From Kutzneria kofuensis (GTDB lineage Bacteria; Actinomycetota; Actinomycetes; Mycobacteriales; Pseudonocardiaceae), in NCBI RefSeq assembly GCF_014203355.1, contig NZ_JACHIR010000001.1:1552038-1616037 (forward strand): DNA of 64,000 nt, in the 5' to 3' direction. The position numbers and the translations under genes are program-made. This document shows, piece after piece, positions 1-8,321 of this stretch. Within the stretch, counting starts at the first letter, position 1; every line of letters starts with the position of its first letter. A model generated the notes under the pieces. It was not told the origin of the DNA, made no database searches, and worked only from the letters and a program-made list of their open reading frames with translations.

Positions 1-728
1 CAGTAGTCGTTGCCGACCGAGGTGAGCGGCACGGCCACCGCGCACAGCACCAGCACGACGATGCTGAAGATGCGGTGCCGCTCGGACATGTCCGAGATCC
101 ACTTGGTGACGCCGAAGGCGTACAGCACGCCGAGCAGGCCGCCGGCCGCGCTGAGATAGGACAGGAACAGCGGGCCGATGTACGGGTCGGACACGCCGCT
201 GTGACCGCCTGCGGTCAGCGTCTCGGTGATCAGGAACAGCATCGCCACGAACGACACCAGCAGGATCAACCACTCCGCCCACCATGGCAGCTTCGGGTTG
301 ATCACCCTCAGCGGCTCCGGCGGCAGCTGGTACGCGCCGTACAGCAGGACGGCCGCGCCGACCACCGCCACGATGCTGCCGAAAGCGGGCACGCCGTCGG
401 CCATCGTGATGGCGCCGAGGCCGCCGCCGTCCCCGGCGATGAACAGCAGGTTGACGATGGCGATGCCGCCGGCGCCCCAGCCGATCGCCTTGAGCACCCG
501 GATCTTGCCGCGGACCGGCAGGAAGGTGAACACCAGCCCGGCCAGGCCGAAGATCTCCAGGTACAGCCGGAAGGACGTCAGCCCGAACGGGGCGTCGAAG
601 AACTCGAGCGTCGCCTTGTCCGGGTACGCGCCGTCGTTGAGCACGAAGGTGGCCCACGGCAGCAGGGCGCCGATGATCAGCACCACCGAGCCGATCGCGG
701 CCAGGGGACGAGCCATCGCGGTTTTCAT
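1..728 (-). CDS. livM: Branched-chain amino acid ABC transporter permease LivM (C-terminus outside window)
   Basis: This is an inner-membrane permease subunit of a Liv-type importer for branched-chain amino acids or related compounds. The first 242 codons are visible, from ATG at 728. Translation starts MKTAMARPLAAIG and gives several hydrophobic helices separated by polar loops. Actinobacterial LivM proteins carry an extra N-terminal membrane region before the conserved permease core, and the visible part matches that extension; the core lies beyond the left edge. The ATG overlaps the livH stop as ATGA, so the two subunits are probably translationally coupled. Assignment rests on the livK-livH context and the hydrophobic pattern more than on the conserved motif, which is not visible. 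Confidence 0.82.
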   Translation of the reverse strand, partial: MKTAMARPLAAIGSVVLIIGALLPWATFVLNDGAYPDKATLEFFDAPFGLTSFRLYLEIFGLAGLVFTFLPVRGKIRVLKAIGWGAGGIAIVNLLFIAGDGGGLGAITMADGVPAFGSIVAVVGAAVLLYGAYQLPPEPLRVINPKLPWWAEWLILLVSFVAMLFLITETLTAGGHSGVSDPYIGPLFLSYLSAAGGLLGVLYAFGVTKWISDMSERHRIFSIVVLVLCAVAVPLTSVGNDY

Positions 729-1654
729 GCGCGCACCCTTTCCACCTCGCCGAACAGGCCCTGCGGCCGGAACACGAGCACGGCGATCAGCAGGATGAAG
801 ATCCATACGTAGTCGTACGCGGTGCCGCCGGGCAGCCAGATGTCGGCGATATTCTTGATCAGGCCGATGACGAACGCGCCGATCACCGCGCCGCGGATGC
901 TGCCGATGCCGCCGAGCACGGCCGCGGCGAAGGCGAACAGGCCGTTCTGGAAGCCGATGTACGGGTCCACGTTGTGGATGTAGGTGCCGTACAGCACGCC
1001 GCCGACGCCGGCCAGCACCGCGCCGATGGCGAAGGTCAGCACGATCACCCGGTCCGGGTTGATGCCCATCAGCCGGGCGGTGTCCGGATCCTGCGCGGTG
1101 GCGCGCATCGCCCGCCCCATGCGGGAGCCGTTGACGTAGGTCTCGAGCACGATCGACAGCACCACCGACACGACCAGCATCAGCAGGCCGCTGGCCGGGA
1201 TCGTGACCGACCCGATGTGCAGCGGAGCGCTGATGAAGGCGTTCGGGAACGGCACCGCCGAGCTGGCACCCGGGAAGAAGATCCGCATCGCTTCCTGAAG
1301 GAACACCGACACGCCGAGCGCCGTGATCAACGGCGCCAGCCGGGGCGCGTTGCGCAGCGGCCGGTAGGCGAAGCGCTCCATCAGCAGCGCCACGACCAGT
1401 GCGACGATCGCGCCGCCGACCAGCATCGCCGGCAGCGCGACGTACCAGATCTGCTGGGCGGCCGGGGGCAGCAGCCAGGAGTAGACCGCCAGGCCGCCGA
1501 AGGCGCCGGTCATGAAGACCTCGCCGTGCGCGAAGTTGATGAGCTGGATGATCCCGTAGACCATCGTGTAGCCCAGGGCCACCATGGCGATCAGGCCGCC
1601 GAAGATGAGCCCGTTGGCTATCTGTTGCAACAGGGTTCCCACTGCTACCTCCAT
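725..1654 (-). CDS. livH: Branched-chain amino acid ABC transporter permease LivH
   Basis: This 309-residue integral membrane permease pairs with LivM to form the channel of a Liv importer. The N-terminus (LLQQIANGLIFGGLIAMVAL) followed by YTMVYGIIQLINFAHGEV is the typical LivH signature, with about eight membrane helices and the conserved NFAHGE segment near residue 40. Length is normal for LivH. It follows livK by about 70 bp and overlaps livM by 4 bp, consistent with one minus-strand operon whose ATPase genes (livG, livF) would lie beyond the left edge. Confidence 0.95.
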   Translation of the reverse strand: MEVAVGTLLQQIANGLIFGGLIAMVALGYTMVYGIIQLINFAHGEVFMTGAFGGLAVYSWLLPPAAQQIWYVALPAMLVGGAIVALVVALLMERFAYRPLRNAPRLAPLITALGVSVFLQEAMRIFFPGASSAVPFPNAFISAPLHIGSVTIPASGLLMLVVSVVLSIVLETYVNGSRMGRAMRATAQDPDTARLMGINPDRVIVLTFAIGAVLAGVGGVLYGTYIHNVDPYIGFQNGLFAFAAAVLGGIGSIRGAVIGAFVIGLIKNIADIWLPGGTAYDYVWIFILLIAVLVFRPQGLFGEVERVRA

Positions 1655-1723
1655 AGACGGCGGGGGCGAGGCCCTTGTGAGGCACCCACCCCCGCCGAAA
1701 CCGTGCTCATGTCAGTAGAGCGG

Positions 1724-2950
1724 TCAGCCCTCGAAGGGACCCGTCTGGACTGCCTTCCACTCCTTGCCAGTCACCTGGTAAACGGTCAGCACCTTGTTCG
1801 TGCTGTCGCCGTACTGGTCGAACGCCACCGACCCGGTCGCACCGTTGCCCTTGTACGAGCCCACGTTCGTCAGCAGCTTGTCGCGCTGCGAGTCGCTCCA
1901 GGTGCCGCCGTCGCCCAGGGTCGCCGCCAGGCTCGCGATGATCGCGTTGGCCGCGTCGTAGGAGAAGGCGCCGTAGGCCGCGTACGGGTCCTTGTAGCCC
2001 TTGGCCGCGTAGGCCTTCACGAAGTCCTTGGCGCTGTCGAGCTGGTCGGTCGGGGCGCCGACCGAGGTGGCCAGGTCACCCTCCTTGCCGCCCAGGTCGA
2101 TGAACTTCGGGTCGAAGATGCCGTCGCCGCCCATCACCGGGACGTTCAGGCCCAGGCCCGCGGCCTGCTTGGACAGCGGGCCGGCCACCGGGTACTCGCC
2201 GCCGTAGTAGATGGCGTCCGGGTTGGCCCCCTTGACCTTGGTCAGCACGCCGGAGAAGTCGGTGTCCTTCTCGCCGACCTGCTCCTGGTCGACGATCTGC
2301 GCGCCGTCGGTCTGCGCCCGCTTGGCGAACGCGTCGGCCAGGCCCTTGCCGTAGGTCTTGCCGTCCTGGATGATCGCGATCTTCTTCTTGCCGGCCTTCT
2401 TCACCAGGTAGTCCGCCGCGTCGGGACCCTGGTAGTTGTCGGTGGTGCAGACCCGGAAGTAGGTCGGGAACTGCCGCTTGGGGGCGTCCAGGTTGTCGCC
2501 CTTGGTCAGCGACGGGTTGGTGTTCGCCGGCGAGATCTGCACGACCTTCTTGCCGGCCAGGATCGGCTGCACGGTCTGGGCGACCGAGGAGTTCAGCGTG
2601 CCGACCACGCCGACCACGTTGGAGTCCGAGGACAGCTTGGTGGCCGCCTGGGCACCGACCTGCGGGGTCGCCTGGTCGTCCTCCGGGTCCACGGTCAGCT
2701 TGTAGCCCTTGACCGTGCACTTCTCGTTGGCCTCGGCCACGGCCAGCTCGGCGGAGTGCTGGATGCCCAGACCCAGCGCCGACAGGTTGCCGGTCAACGG
2801 GGCGATGACGCCGACCGTCAGCGTGCCCTTGCTCTGGTCGCAGCTGGCGGAGCCGCCTCCGCCGCTCTCGGTCTTGTTCGTGCCGCAGGCTGCCAGCGCC
2901 AAGGCGCCGGTCATGACCACCACCGCGGCCTTCACCGTCCGGTTAAGCAC
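1724..2950 (-). CDS. livK: Branched-chain amino acid ABC transporter substrate-binding lipoprotein LivK
   Basis: This is the extracytoplasmic ligand receptor of the Liv importer (periplasmic-binding-protein type I fold). A GTG at 2950 is preferred over upstream in-frame codons because AAGGGA lies about 6 nt upstream and the reading frame then begins directly with a signal peptide. The lipobox is LAAC, so the mature protein is acylated at Cys and tethered outside the membrane. The mature region has TVGVIAPLTGNLSALG, typical of the family, followed by a two-lobe domain of normal length. It is the first gene of the minus-strand liv operon. The actual ligand cannot be read from sequence; Leu/Ile/Val is the family default. 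Confidence 0.93.
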   Translation of the reverse strand: MLNRTVKAAVVVMTGALALAACGTNKTESGGGGSASCDQSKGTLTVGVIAPLTGNLSALGLGIQHSAELAVAEANEKCTVKGYKLTVDPEDDQATPQVGAQAATKLSSDSNVVGVVGTLNSSVAQTVQPILAGKKVVQISPANTNPSLTKGDNLDAPKRQFPTYFRVCTTDNYQGPDAADYLVKKAGKKKIAIIQDGKTYGKGLADAFAKRAQTDGAQIVDQEQVGEKDTDFSGVLTKVKGANPDAIYYGGEYPVAGPLSKQAAGLGLNVPVMGGDGIFDPKFIDLGGKEGDLATSVGAPTDQLDSAKDFVKAYAAKGYKDPYAAYGAFSYDAANAIIASLAATLGDGGTWSDSQRDKLLTNVGSYKGNGATGSVAFDQYGDSTNKVLTVYQVTGKEWKAVQTGPFEG

Positions 2951-3225
2951 GTGACGTCCCTTCTCGCAAGCTGCGCGGTCGTGTGATAGCACGAACCGTC
3001 TGACCCCGCCTGATTTGGGGGTTGCGCGGAAGTTAGGCGATGAAGCGCTCCACAGTCATCGCGGCGGCCGTTTCCGTGACCAGACCGCAACGTTGCGAGA
3101 ACCCTCCGTTGCCATACCGACGCACAACGCCACAACTGTTTACCTTTGTACTTCCAGCGGAAATACCGATTTCAACTCGGCAACGGACCTATGTCCGCCC
3201 CGACGTACCCGCCTACCATGCCCGA
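2951..3225. promoter_or_regulatory. Divergent intergenic region, livK / surface protein
   Basis: This 275-bp spacer separates two divergently transcribed genes and must contain both promoters. No consensus -35/-10 pair and no convincing palindrome could be picked out by eye, and no coding signal is seen. Confidence 0.4.
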
Positions 3226-5013
3226 ATGGCCCCGACGAAACGCCTGCTGGTACCGCTCGGAGCCATCCTTCTGCTGGTCAGCGCGGGTGTGGTGCTACGC
3301 GCGGTTCAGCAGACCCAAAACACACCACCCGCCCCGAATTCGGAGATCAGGCGGGTGGACCGATTCACCAACCGTAACGTTCTCGTGCCACAACCAATCA
3401 GCGGGCCGGCGACACCGACCGACCTGCGGCTGACTTCCGAAGTCGGCGCACTGCGCGCCGACTGGACCGATGCCGGTGCATCGGGGTACGAGGTGACCTG
3501 GCGCCACGGGGGCGAACTGGACCACACAATGCTGACCATACAGCCCGAAGTCCGGCTCGGTGGACTTCGGTCAGGTGTGTCCTACACGATCGAAGTGCGG
3601 GCCGTGGACGCTTACGGCAAGCGGTCCAACCCGGCGACGGCCACCGGGACCCCCGCGGTTACTCCCGACACCTCGTGGAAAAAGCCACTGACCGGGGTGT
3701 TCGACGACTTCTCCGACGTCACGACGCTGACCAGGCGGTGGCACCTGTCCGGCTACCAGGGGTGCGTCGACGCTGGCAGCGGGGGTGGCGGGCTCACGAT
3801 CGGGTTGGAATGCGGCACCGATCAGGCGGTCTTACGTGCCCGATCGCGCATCGAACTGGCGTCGAATGAGGAATTGGGCCGAATAGCCGTCGTGACCGAC
3901 GCGGCAGGGCCCGGCGGCCAGTTGACCATCGACCTCAGTCCCGGGCCGGTCGACCGCGTCGGCCCCGCGCTGCCGCCCGGGACCGTGCAGATCGTCGTGG
4001 ACGATCAGGGTGCCCGGGTGCTCGCCGCCGACGACGTACCCCGCGTGTCGGGTTCACGTCCACCGGTAGTGGTGCAGCGGGGCGTCGGCGTGCCGCATCG
4101 GTTCGAGGTCGTGCTGGCGACGTCCGGCATCACGGTGTTGCAGGACGGGCGGGAGATCGGGTTCGGCGGGATCGTGCCGTCCTGGCGGTCCGCCTCCGTG
4201 CTGTACGGATTCCAGGGGCCGGCCGGGCTCAAGTCACGGGTTTTCGTCGGCGCCGCCGGATTCTCCGGGCCTGCCTCGGAAGTGCCCCCGGTCAGCGAGG
4301 AGTCGCTCGTGCCCGCCACGCTGCGGGCGTTGGGACCGGGCGAGGGCGCCCCGGGCATCGGCATCTCCCGCAAGCCGTTGACCGGGGCCGTGTCCGCCCG
4401 GTACATCGCCACCGTGCAGGCCGGCGACGGGCTCGACCCGTCCGGACTGTCCGTGCAGCTCGGGGACACCAGCTATCCGCTGGCGCAGGCCGTACCTGGT
4501 CCCGTGCCCGCCGGGTCGGTCACCACCGTGTACGCCGACCTGCCCGCCGCGCTGCTCGGCCTCGGCGGGCCCGACCAGCTCAGCCCGTACGTGCTGCGGT
4601 CGGCGCGGGGGCAGGCCAGCATCGTCGAGAGCTACCTGGAGATCCGCCACAGCGGGCCCGTCCCGCCCGGCGCCCCCGGCGCCGCCCTGCAGCCCGCGCC
4701 CGCCGTCGTGCAGCTGCCGCGCATCGCCGTCAAGGAAAGCGAGGACAGCGGGCGGGTCGTGCTCGACGTCGTGCTCGACGGCCGCTACTCCCAGGAGGTC
4801 GCCGGCGTCGCCGGGTTCCAGGTGTGGCTCGACGGGCAGCTCGTCGCCGGGCAGCCCACCGACGCCGACGGGCCCGGGCTCGGCGGGCACTACACCGTCG
4901 TGTTCAGCGCCGGCAGCCTCAGCCGCGGGAAGCACACCTTCGACGTGCGGGAATACCCCGTCGACGGTTCGAAGCCGCCCACCTCCGTGCTCAAGGACGT
5001 CACCGTCACTTGA
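3226..5013 (+). CDS. Membrane-anchored surface protein with fibronectin type III and lectin-like domains
   Basis: The predicted protein has 595 residues. ATG 3226 is chosen because it opens with MAPTKRLLVPLGAILLLVS, a short basic segment and one hydrophobic helix; upstream in-frame codons encode low-complexity sequence. Residues about 60-140 look like an FnIII module (SGYEVTWRHGG, YTIEVRAVDAYGKRSNPATA). Residues about 150-350 look like a concanavalin/LamG-type beta sandwich (FDDFSDVTTLTRRWHL, then HRFEVVLA). The rest is beta-rich and unassigned. Only one membrane segment is seen, so it is probably an anchored exported protein. Its 3' end overlaps the convergent pdtaR by 8 bp. Binding partner unknown; no enzyme motif was recognised. 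Confidence 0.75.
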   Translation: MAPTKRLLVPLGAILLLVSAGVVLRAVQQTQNTPPAPNSEIRRVDRFTNRNVLVPQPISGPATPTDLRLTSEVGALRADWTDAGASGYEVTWRHGGELDHTMLTIQPEVRLGGLRSGVSYTIEVRAVDAYGKRSNPATATGTPAVTPDTSWKKPLTGVFDDFSDVTTLTRRWHLSGYQGCVDAGSGGGGLTIGLECGTDQAVLRARSRIELASNEELGRIAVVTDAAGPGGQLTIDLSPGPVDRVGPALPPGTVQIVVDDQGARVLAADDVPRVSGSRPPVVVQRGVGVPHRFEVVLATSGITVLQDGREIGFGGIVPSWRSASVLYGFQGPAGLKSRVFVGAAGFSGPASEVPPVSEESLVPATLRALGPGEGAPGIGISRKPLTGAVSARYIATVQAGDGLDPSGLSVQLGDTSYPLAQAVPGPVPAGSVTTVYADLPAALLGLGGPDQLSPYVLRSARGQASIVESYLEIRHSGPVPPGAPGAALQPAPAVVQLPRIAVKESEDSGRVVLDVVLDGRYSQEVAGVAGFQVWLDGQLVAGQPTDADGPGLGGHYTVVFSAGSLSRGKHTFDVREYPVDGSKPPTSVLKDVTVT

Positions 5014-5617
5014 TGCTGTCGACCACTGCCTCCGCCACGGCCTTCATCGTCGTGCGGCGGTCCATCGCCGTGCGCTGGATCCAGCGGAACGCCTCCGGCT
5101 CCGTCAGGCCCTGGGCGCTCATCAGCAGGCCCTTCGCGCGCTCGATCACCTTGCGGGTCTCCAGGCGGTCCGTCAGGCTCGCGACCTCGTTCTCCAGGGC
5201 CTGCAGCTCCGAGAAGCGGCTCATCGCCAGCTCCACCGCGGGGACCAGATCCCGCTTCGCGAACGGCTTCACCAGGTACGCCATCGCGCCCGCGTCCCTC
5301 GCCCGCTCCACCAGGTCCCGCTGGCTGAACGCCGTCAGGATCACCACCGGCGCGATCCGCTCCTTGGCGATCACCGATGCCGCCTCGATGCCGTCCATCT
5401 TCGGCATCTTCACGTCAAGAATCACCAGGTCAGGCCGCAGCTCCCCGGCGAGCTTGATGGCCTCCTCGCCATCACCCGCCTCGCCCACCACCTGGTAGCC
5501 CTCCTCGCGGAGCATCTCCACCAGATCGAGTCGGATCAGTGCTTCGTCCTCCGCGACGAGCACCCGACGCTGCGGGGCAGTGGCCTGCGTCTGGGCCTCG
5601 GCAGCCGGCTGGGTCAC
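5006..5617 (-). CDS. pdtaR: ANTAR-domain response regulator, PdtaR-like
   Basis: This 203-residue cytoplasmic two-component response regulator acts on RNA by antitermination. The receiver domain (about 17-130) has the acidic pocket AEDE, phospho-acceptor Asp68 in LVILDVKMPKMDG, Thr in ILTAF and the conserved Lys in YLVKPF. The C-terminal 60 residues form the ANTAR three-helix domain (KVIERAKGLLMSAQGLTEPE, then AFRWIQRTAMDRR). Size and layout match mycobacterial PdtaR, which works with the sensor PdtaS; no kinase gene is adjacent here, as is common. GTG 5617 is used as start. Confidence 0.93.
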   Translation of the reverse strand: MTQPAAEAQTQATAPQRRVLVAEDEALIRLDLVEMLREEGYQVVGEAGDGEEAIKLAGELRPDLVILDVKMPKMDGIEAASVIAKERIAPVVILTAFSQRDLVERARDAGAMAYLVKPFAKRDLVPAVELAMSRFSELQALENEVASLTDRLETRKVIERAKGLLMSAQGLTEPEAFRWIQRTAMDRRTTMKAVAEAVVDSIK

Positions 5618-5784
5618 CGCGGTCCTCCTGTGCGATCGTGGAATCCACCCTGACGAGTGGACCGAAACCGCAGTTTACTCAGTGTGCCCGCCCACCACCC
5701 GCGACCACGGCGTGATCAGCCCTACACCCCGCCCCGGGGGTCCCCGCAACCCCCGCACCCCCGTCGCGTAGAGTCAACACCCAG

Positions 5785-5857
5785 GCCCCCGTAGCCCAAC
5801 GGCAGAGGCAACGGATTCAAAACCCGTCCAGTGTGCGTTCGAATCGCACCGGGGGCA
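5785..5857 (+). tRNA. tRNA with CAA anticodon (Leu) but short variable region
   Basis: A complete cloverleaf can be drawn. The acceptor stem GCCCCCG pairs with CGGGGGC (5850-5856). The T arm is GTGCG-TTCGAAT-CGCAC. The anticodon arm is 5811-5827, with loop TTCAAAA and anticodon CAA at 5818-5820. The discriminator at 5857 is A and CCA is not encoded. The D loop has the GGCAGA pattern often seen in Leu/Ser tRNAs, but the variable region is only 5 nt (CCAGT) instead of the long arm expected for tRNA-Leu. The anticodon stem has an A-C mismatch at its loop-proximal pair. A TAGAGT hexamer at 5768-5773 is a possible -10 box. Decoding of UUG is inferred from the anticodon only. Confidence 0.88.
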
Positions 5858-5916
5858 CGGGCGATTGGGCGGTGTATGGCTGCGGAAAGCGGAGCCCTGC
5901 ATCGCCGGTTGTGTTT

Positions 5917-5936
5917 TCTGGGGCTCTCGCCCCAGA
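5917..5936. terminator. Hairpin downstream of the tRNA
   Basis: A perfect 8-bp stem (TCTGGGGC / GCCCCAGA) encloses a TCTC loop about 60 nt after the tRNA. There is no T tract on the 3' side, so it would be a GC-type or bidirectional hairpin rather than a classical intrinsic terminator. The position fits tRNA transcript termination or processing. Confidence 0.5.
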
Positions 5937-5949
5937 CCCCAGGCCAGGA

Positions 5950-6002
5950 GGGCTTCGCCCCCTGGACCCCCGGTGGGTGTGTTTCGGGCTTCGCCCCCTG
6001 GA
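5950..6002 (+). repeat. Two direct copies of a 17-bp self-complementary repeat
   Basis: GGGCTTCGCCCCCTGGA occurs at 5950-5966 and 5986-6002, each followed by a CCCCGG run. Each copy contains the small palindrome GGGCTTCGCCC. Together with the hairpin at 5917 this makes a cluster of short stem-loops. Function unknown; such GC-rich palindromes are common in actinomycete intergenic DNA. Confidence 0.6.
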
Positions 6003-6901
6003 GCCCCGGCCACTCCGCACATGCGTCGCCGGATGCCAGCCCTCAGCGCGGTCGACACGCGGGCGCGCCGAAGGTCGTCGGTCTTGCCGTCGCTCCGAGT
6101 CAGTCCACGCGGCACCCGCGACAGGTGCGGTCTCCGATAGCTGCAACTCCCCCCAACCGGTCTCCAGCAGCTGCAAGTGCGCTTTCGCAAGCATTGCAGC
6201 CTCTTCGGACGGAGTGCGGCGCAGTGCATGACGCCGAAGAAGGCGACCAGACACGGCCGATGAAGCGCCGCGGCCGTGATCAGCTCCGTTCATGCGCGTA
6301 CTCAAGCGCGCTGCAGAGGACTGCTCGCTTTCCGTAGACAGCCTTCGTCGCTGATTGCCGCACGGCTTGAGCTACATCGTTTCGAGGCTTTCCGGACCGC
6401 GGCGTCGAGGTCTGCCACACCCCCAAACCTGGAAGAACGCTTCGTTGTTCACACAACCAAGGGTAAACCCTTTTCCTCAAGTCGCCGGCACCACTGAAGT
6501 GACACAGGTCGGCCGTTGACACAAGTTAGCCTGATGCGGCCCTCCCTTTCGGCTAGACGCGGCCCTACTGTTCGTAGCGCGGACAGCCAGACGTGCGGCG
6601 ACGTGGCCGCAGGTCGACAAGGATCAGCGCGAGAGTTCAGCGCGGTGATGACGAGGCGCAACGAGGCAGGTTCGGCCGCCGCGGGCGTAGCAGTGCATTC
6701 CGGCAAGGCCCAAACTGCGGCGAGCACACGTCGCTTCGGGCTCTAGGACTTCGGCCGCCAGAGCGGTCACGGCTGGACTGAACCGTGCGGTCCTTGTGGA
6801 CACCTGGCCTGCCTGCCGATCGACGCCTGCAGGTCGGACGCGGTACGAATGTGTCAGCGAATTCTGCCGACCACTCCGAACATCCCAGGAGGGAGATTCT
6901 C
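6003..6901. other. Gene-poor region of about 0.9 kb
   Basis: No frame here shows a ribosome site, recognisable domain or actinomycete-like coding pattern. The DNA is visibly less GC-rich than its surroundings in places (about 6270-6540). A short hairpin followed by a T run (AAGGG TAAA CCCTT TT, around 6459) resembles a weak terminator. A location downstream of a tRNA invites the idea of a decayed insertion, but no integrase remnant and no repeat of the tRNA 3' end was found. Confidence 0.45.
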
Positions 6902-7390
6902 TTGAAAAGACGACATGCGGTAGCTCTTCTAGCCGTCGCGACGGCGCTTTCGTCCCTCTTTGGCGCAGGAGCGGCGCGGGCCGCGGAGCCCACGCAGAAG
7001 CCGAACCTCGGTATCGCCGCCGTCAGCATCAAGTCGGCAACGGCGAGCCAGACAGGCAACAGGTACGGCGCCATCGCATATTCACCGTCCAAGCTCGATT
7101 GGGGTTGGGCCGTCAATTACGACAGCGAATCAGTTGCGAGAGGTGAGGCTTACAACCAATGCAGCCGTGCCACTGGCGCCGCTGACTGTCGCGTTGCCAA
7201 CGCGTTCACCAATTCGTGGGGGGCACTGGCACTCTCCACGCCGAACGGCCCAGCAGGCTGGGGCGCCGGGGCCACACGAACGGATGCGGTCAACACGGCG
7301 GATTACTATTGCCGACTGTACGGTGGTGGAGACTCGTGTCACATTGTAGTTGCTGTCGACGCTACATACGTTCCGAGCCTCACCAGATAA
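6902..7390 (+). CDS. Small secreted DUF4189-type protein
   Basis: TTG 6902 is chosen as start because AGGAGGGA (6887-6894) lies 7 nt upstream and the frame then opens with a classical signal peptide (LKRRHAVALLAVATALSS, cleavage near ARA-AEP). The mature part is about 130 residues and has the DUF4189 pattern: YGAIAYSPSKLDWGWAVNYD, two Cys pairs, and a terminal DSCHIVVAV strand. Members are small exported proteins of unknown function. Alternative upstream ATG starts would bury the signal peptide. It stands alone, downstream of the gene-poor stretch. Confidence 0.82.
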   Translation: MKRRHAVALLAVATALSSLFGAGAARAAEPTQKPNLGIAAVSIKSATASQTGNRYGAIAYSPSKLDWGWAVNYDSESVARGEAYNQCSRATGAADCRVANAFTNSWGALALSTPNGPAGWGAGATRTDAVNTADYYCRLYGGGDSCHIVVAVDATYVPSLTR

Positions 7391-7811
7391 CCACGCACGG
7401 ATAACGACACACGAACAGTAAGGCCCCGGTCAGGCCGGCGGGAAGTTACGTCGTTACTTTCCTGTGTGGTCACCAGCAGCTGGATCGTCACCTCTGACGT
7501 GACGGTCCAGCTCGGCAGTACTTGGAGTCGATTCGACGCGGGGGCTCGGTCGCTCTGGAGCAGTCACGTGTTCGACGGCCGCTTCGATGGCGATACCGGC
7601 ACAGCGCTCGGCGTCCGTGGGTCTCCTGTTGTTGTCGGGCGGTTGTCAGTGGCTGGGGAAGACGCGGCACTGGTGGGCTGCTGGCTGCATGGGAAGGACT
7701 GGCGCGGGGGCTGGGCGGGAAGACCGGCGTCGGGGAGCGCGGCAGACGCGTTTCACGTGGTGGTGCTGCTGGCCGGAGCAGCGGAGACAACAACTATCGG
7801 CGTGCATCGGT
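7391..7811. other. Non-coding spacer at the left border of the polyketide locus
   Basis: No recognisable gene is present in about 420 bp. An imperfect inverted repeat (GGAAGTTACG ... CGTTACTTTCC, about 7440-7462) follows the DUF4189 gene and may be its terminator. The right end runs straight into the ketosynthase shard without any start codon or ribosome site, suggesting a deletion or rearrangement border. Confidence 0.4.
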
Positions 7812-8045
7812 CGGCATGGCGACCGGCCGGCTCGCGGCCGGCGGCGCGTCGCTCGACCTGGCCGCCGCCCTGCTTTCCCTTCACCACCAGGTGATCCCGC
7901 CCACGGTGAACGTCGACGCGGTGGCCGAGCGGCACCGGATCGACCTGGTCACCGGCGCGCCGCGGGCCGCGCCGTCAACACGGCGCTGGTGCTCGCCCGC
8001 GGCCGCGGCGGCTTCAACGCCGCCACCGTCGTGCGATCCGTCTGA
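7812..8045 (+). pseudogene. Remnant of a type II PKS chain-length factor (KS-beta) C-terminus
   Basis: Only the last 75 or so residues of a ketosynthase-like protein are recognisable. MATGRLAAGGASLDLAAALL and VIPPTVNV are read in one frame up to about 7965. The stretch AVNTALVLARGRGGFNAATV then continues to a TGA at 8043 in another frame. The first part matches the KS-beta pattern TGRLY-GG--LD and VIPPT-NV; the second matches the typical end of KS-beta proteins. The N-terminal 330 or so residues are missing and a frameshift lies near 7960-7972. It sits 15 bp before the ACP gene, the normal place for KS-beta. Non-functional as it stands. Confidence 0.8.
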
Positions 8046-8060
8046 CTGAAAGGAAACGTC

Positions 8061-8321
8061 ATGCCCGAACTGACCTTGATCGAGCTCCTGGCCCTGCTGC
8101 GCGCCTGCGCCGGCGAGGACGAGTCGCACGACCTGACCGGCGACGTGCTGGACACGCCCTTCGCCGAGCTGGGCTACGACTCGATCGCCCTGCTGGAGAC
8201 CACGTCCCGGATCGAGCGGGACTACGGCGTGGAGCTGAGCGAGGACGCCGTCGCGCAGGTGCTGACGCCGGCGGAGTTCCTGGAGCTGGTCAACGACAAC
8301 CTCAGGTCGGTGCGCTCGTGA
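8061..8321 (+). CDS. Type II PKS acyl carrier protein
   Basis: This 86-residue ACP would carry the growing poly-beta-ketone chain as a phosphopantetheine thioester. Ser41 in ELGYDSIALLE is the predicted modification site; the following acidic helix and TPAEFLELVND match aromatic PKS ACPs. AAAGGA lies upstream of ATG 8061. The gene overlaps the following reductase by 4 bp (GTGA), suggesting coupling. It appears intact although its expected partner KS-beta is a fragment and KS-alpha is not in the window. Confidence 0.92.
   Translation: MPELTLIELLALLRACAGEDESHDLTGDVLDTPFAELGYDSIALLETTSRIERDYGVELSEDAVAQVLTPAEFLELVNDNLRSVRS

Noticed and set aside
974-2986. Long plus-strand open frame antisense to the liv genes
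   Set aside because: High-GC shadow of livH/livK; composition is Arg/Gly/His-rich and shows no domain or start signal.
5831-6337. Several overlapping open frames after the tRNA
   Set aside because: They begin inside the tRNA or hairpins, overlap on both strands and show no coding features.
5785-6901. Integrated element with the tRNA as attachment site
   Set aside because: No integrase, excisionase or second copy of the tRNA 3' end could be found in the window.
7466-7894. Possible 142-residue gene left of the KS-beta remnant
   Set aside because: No ribosome site or recognisable domain, and it overlaps the KS-beta shard in the wrong frame.
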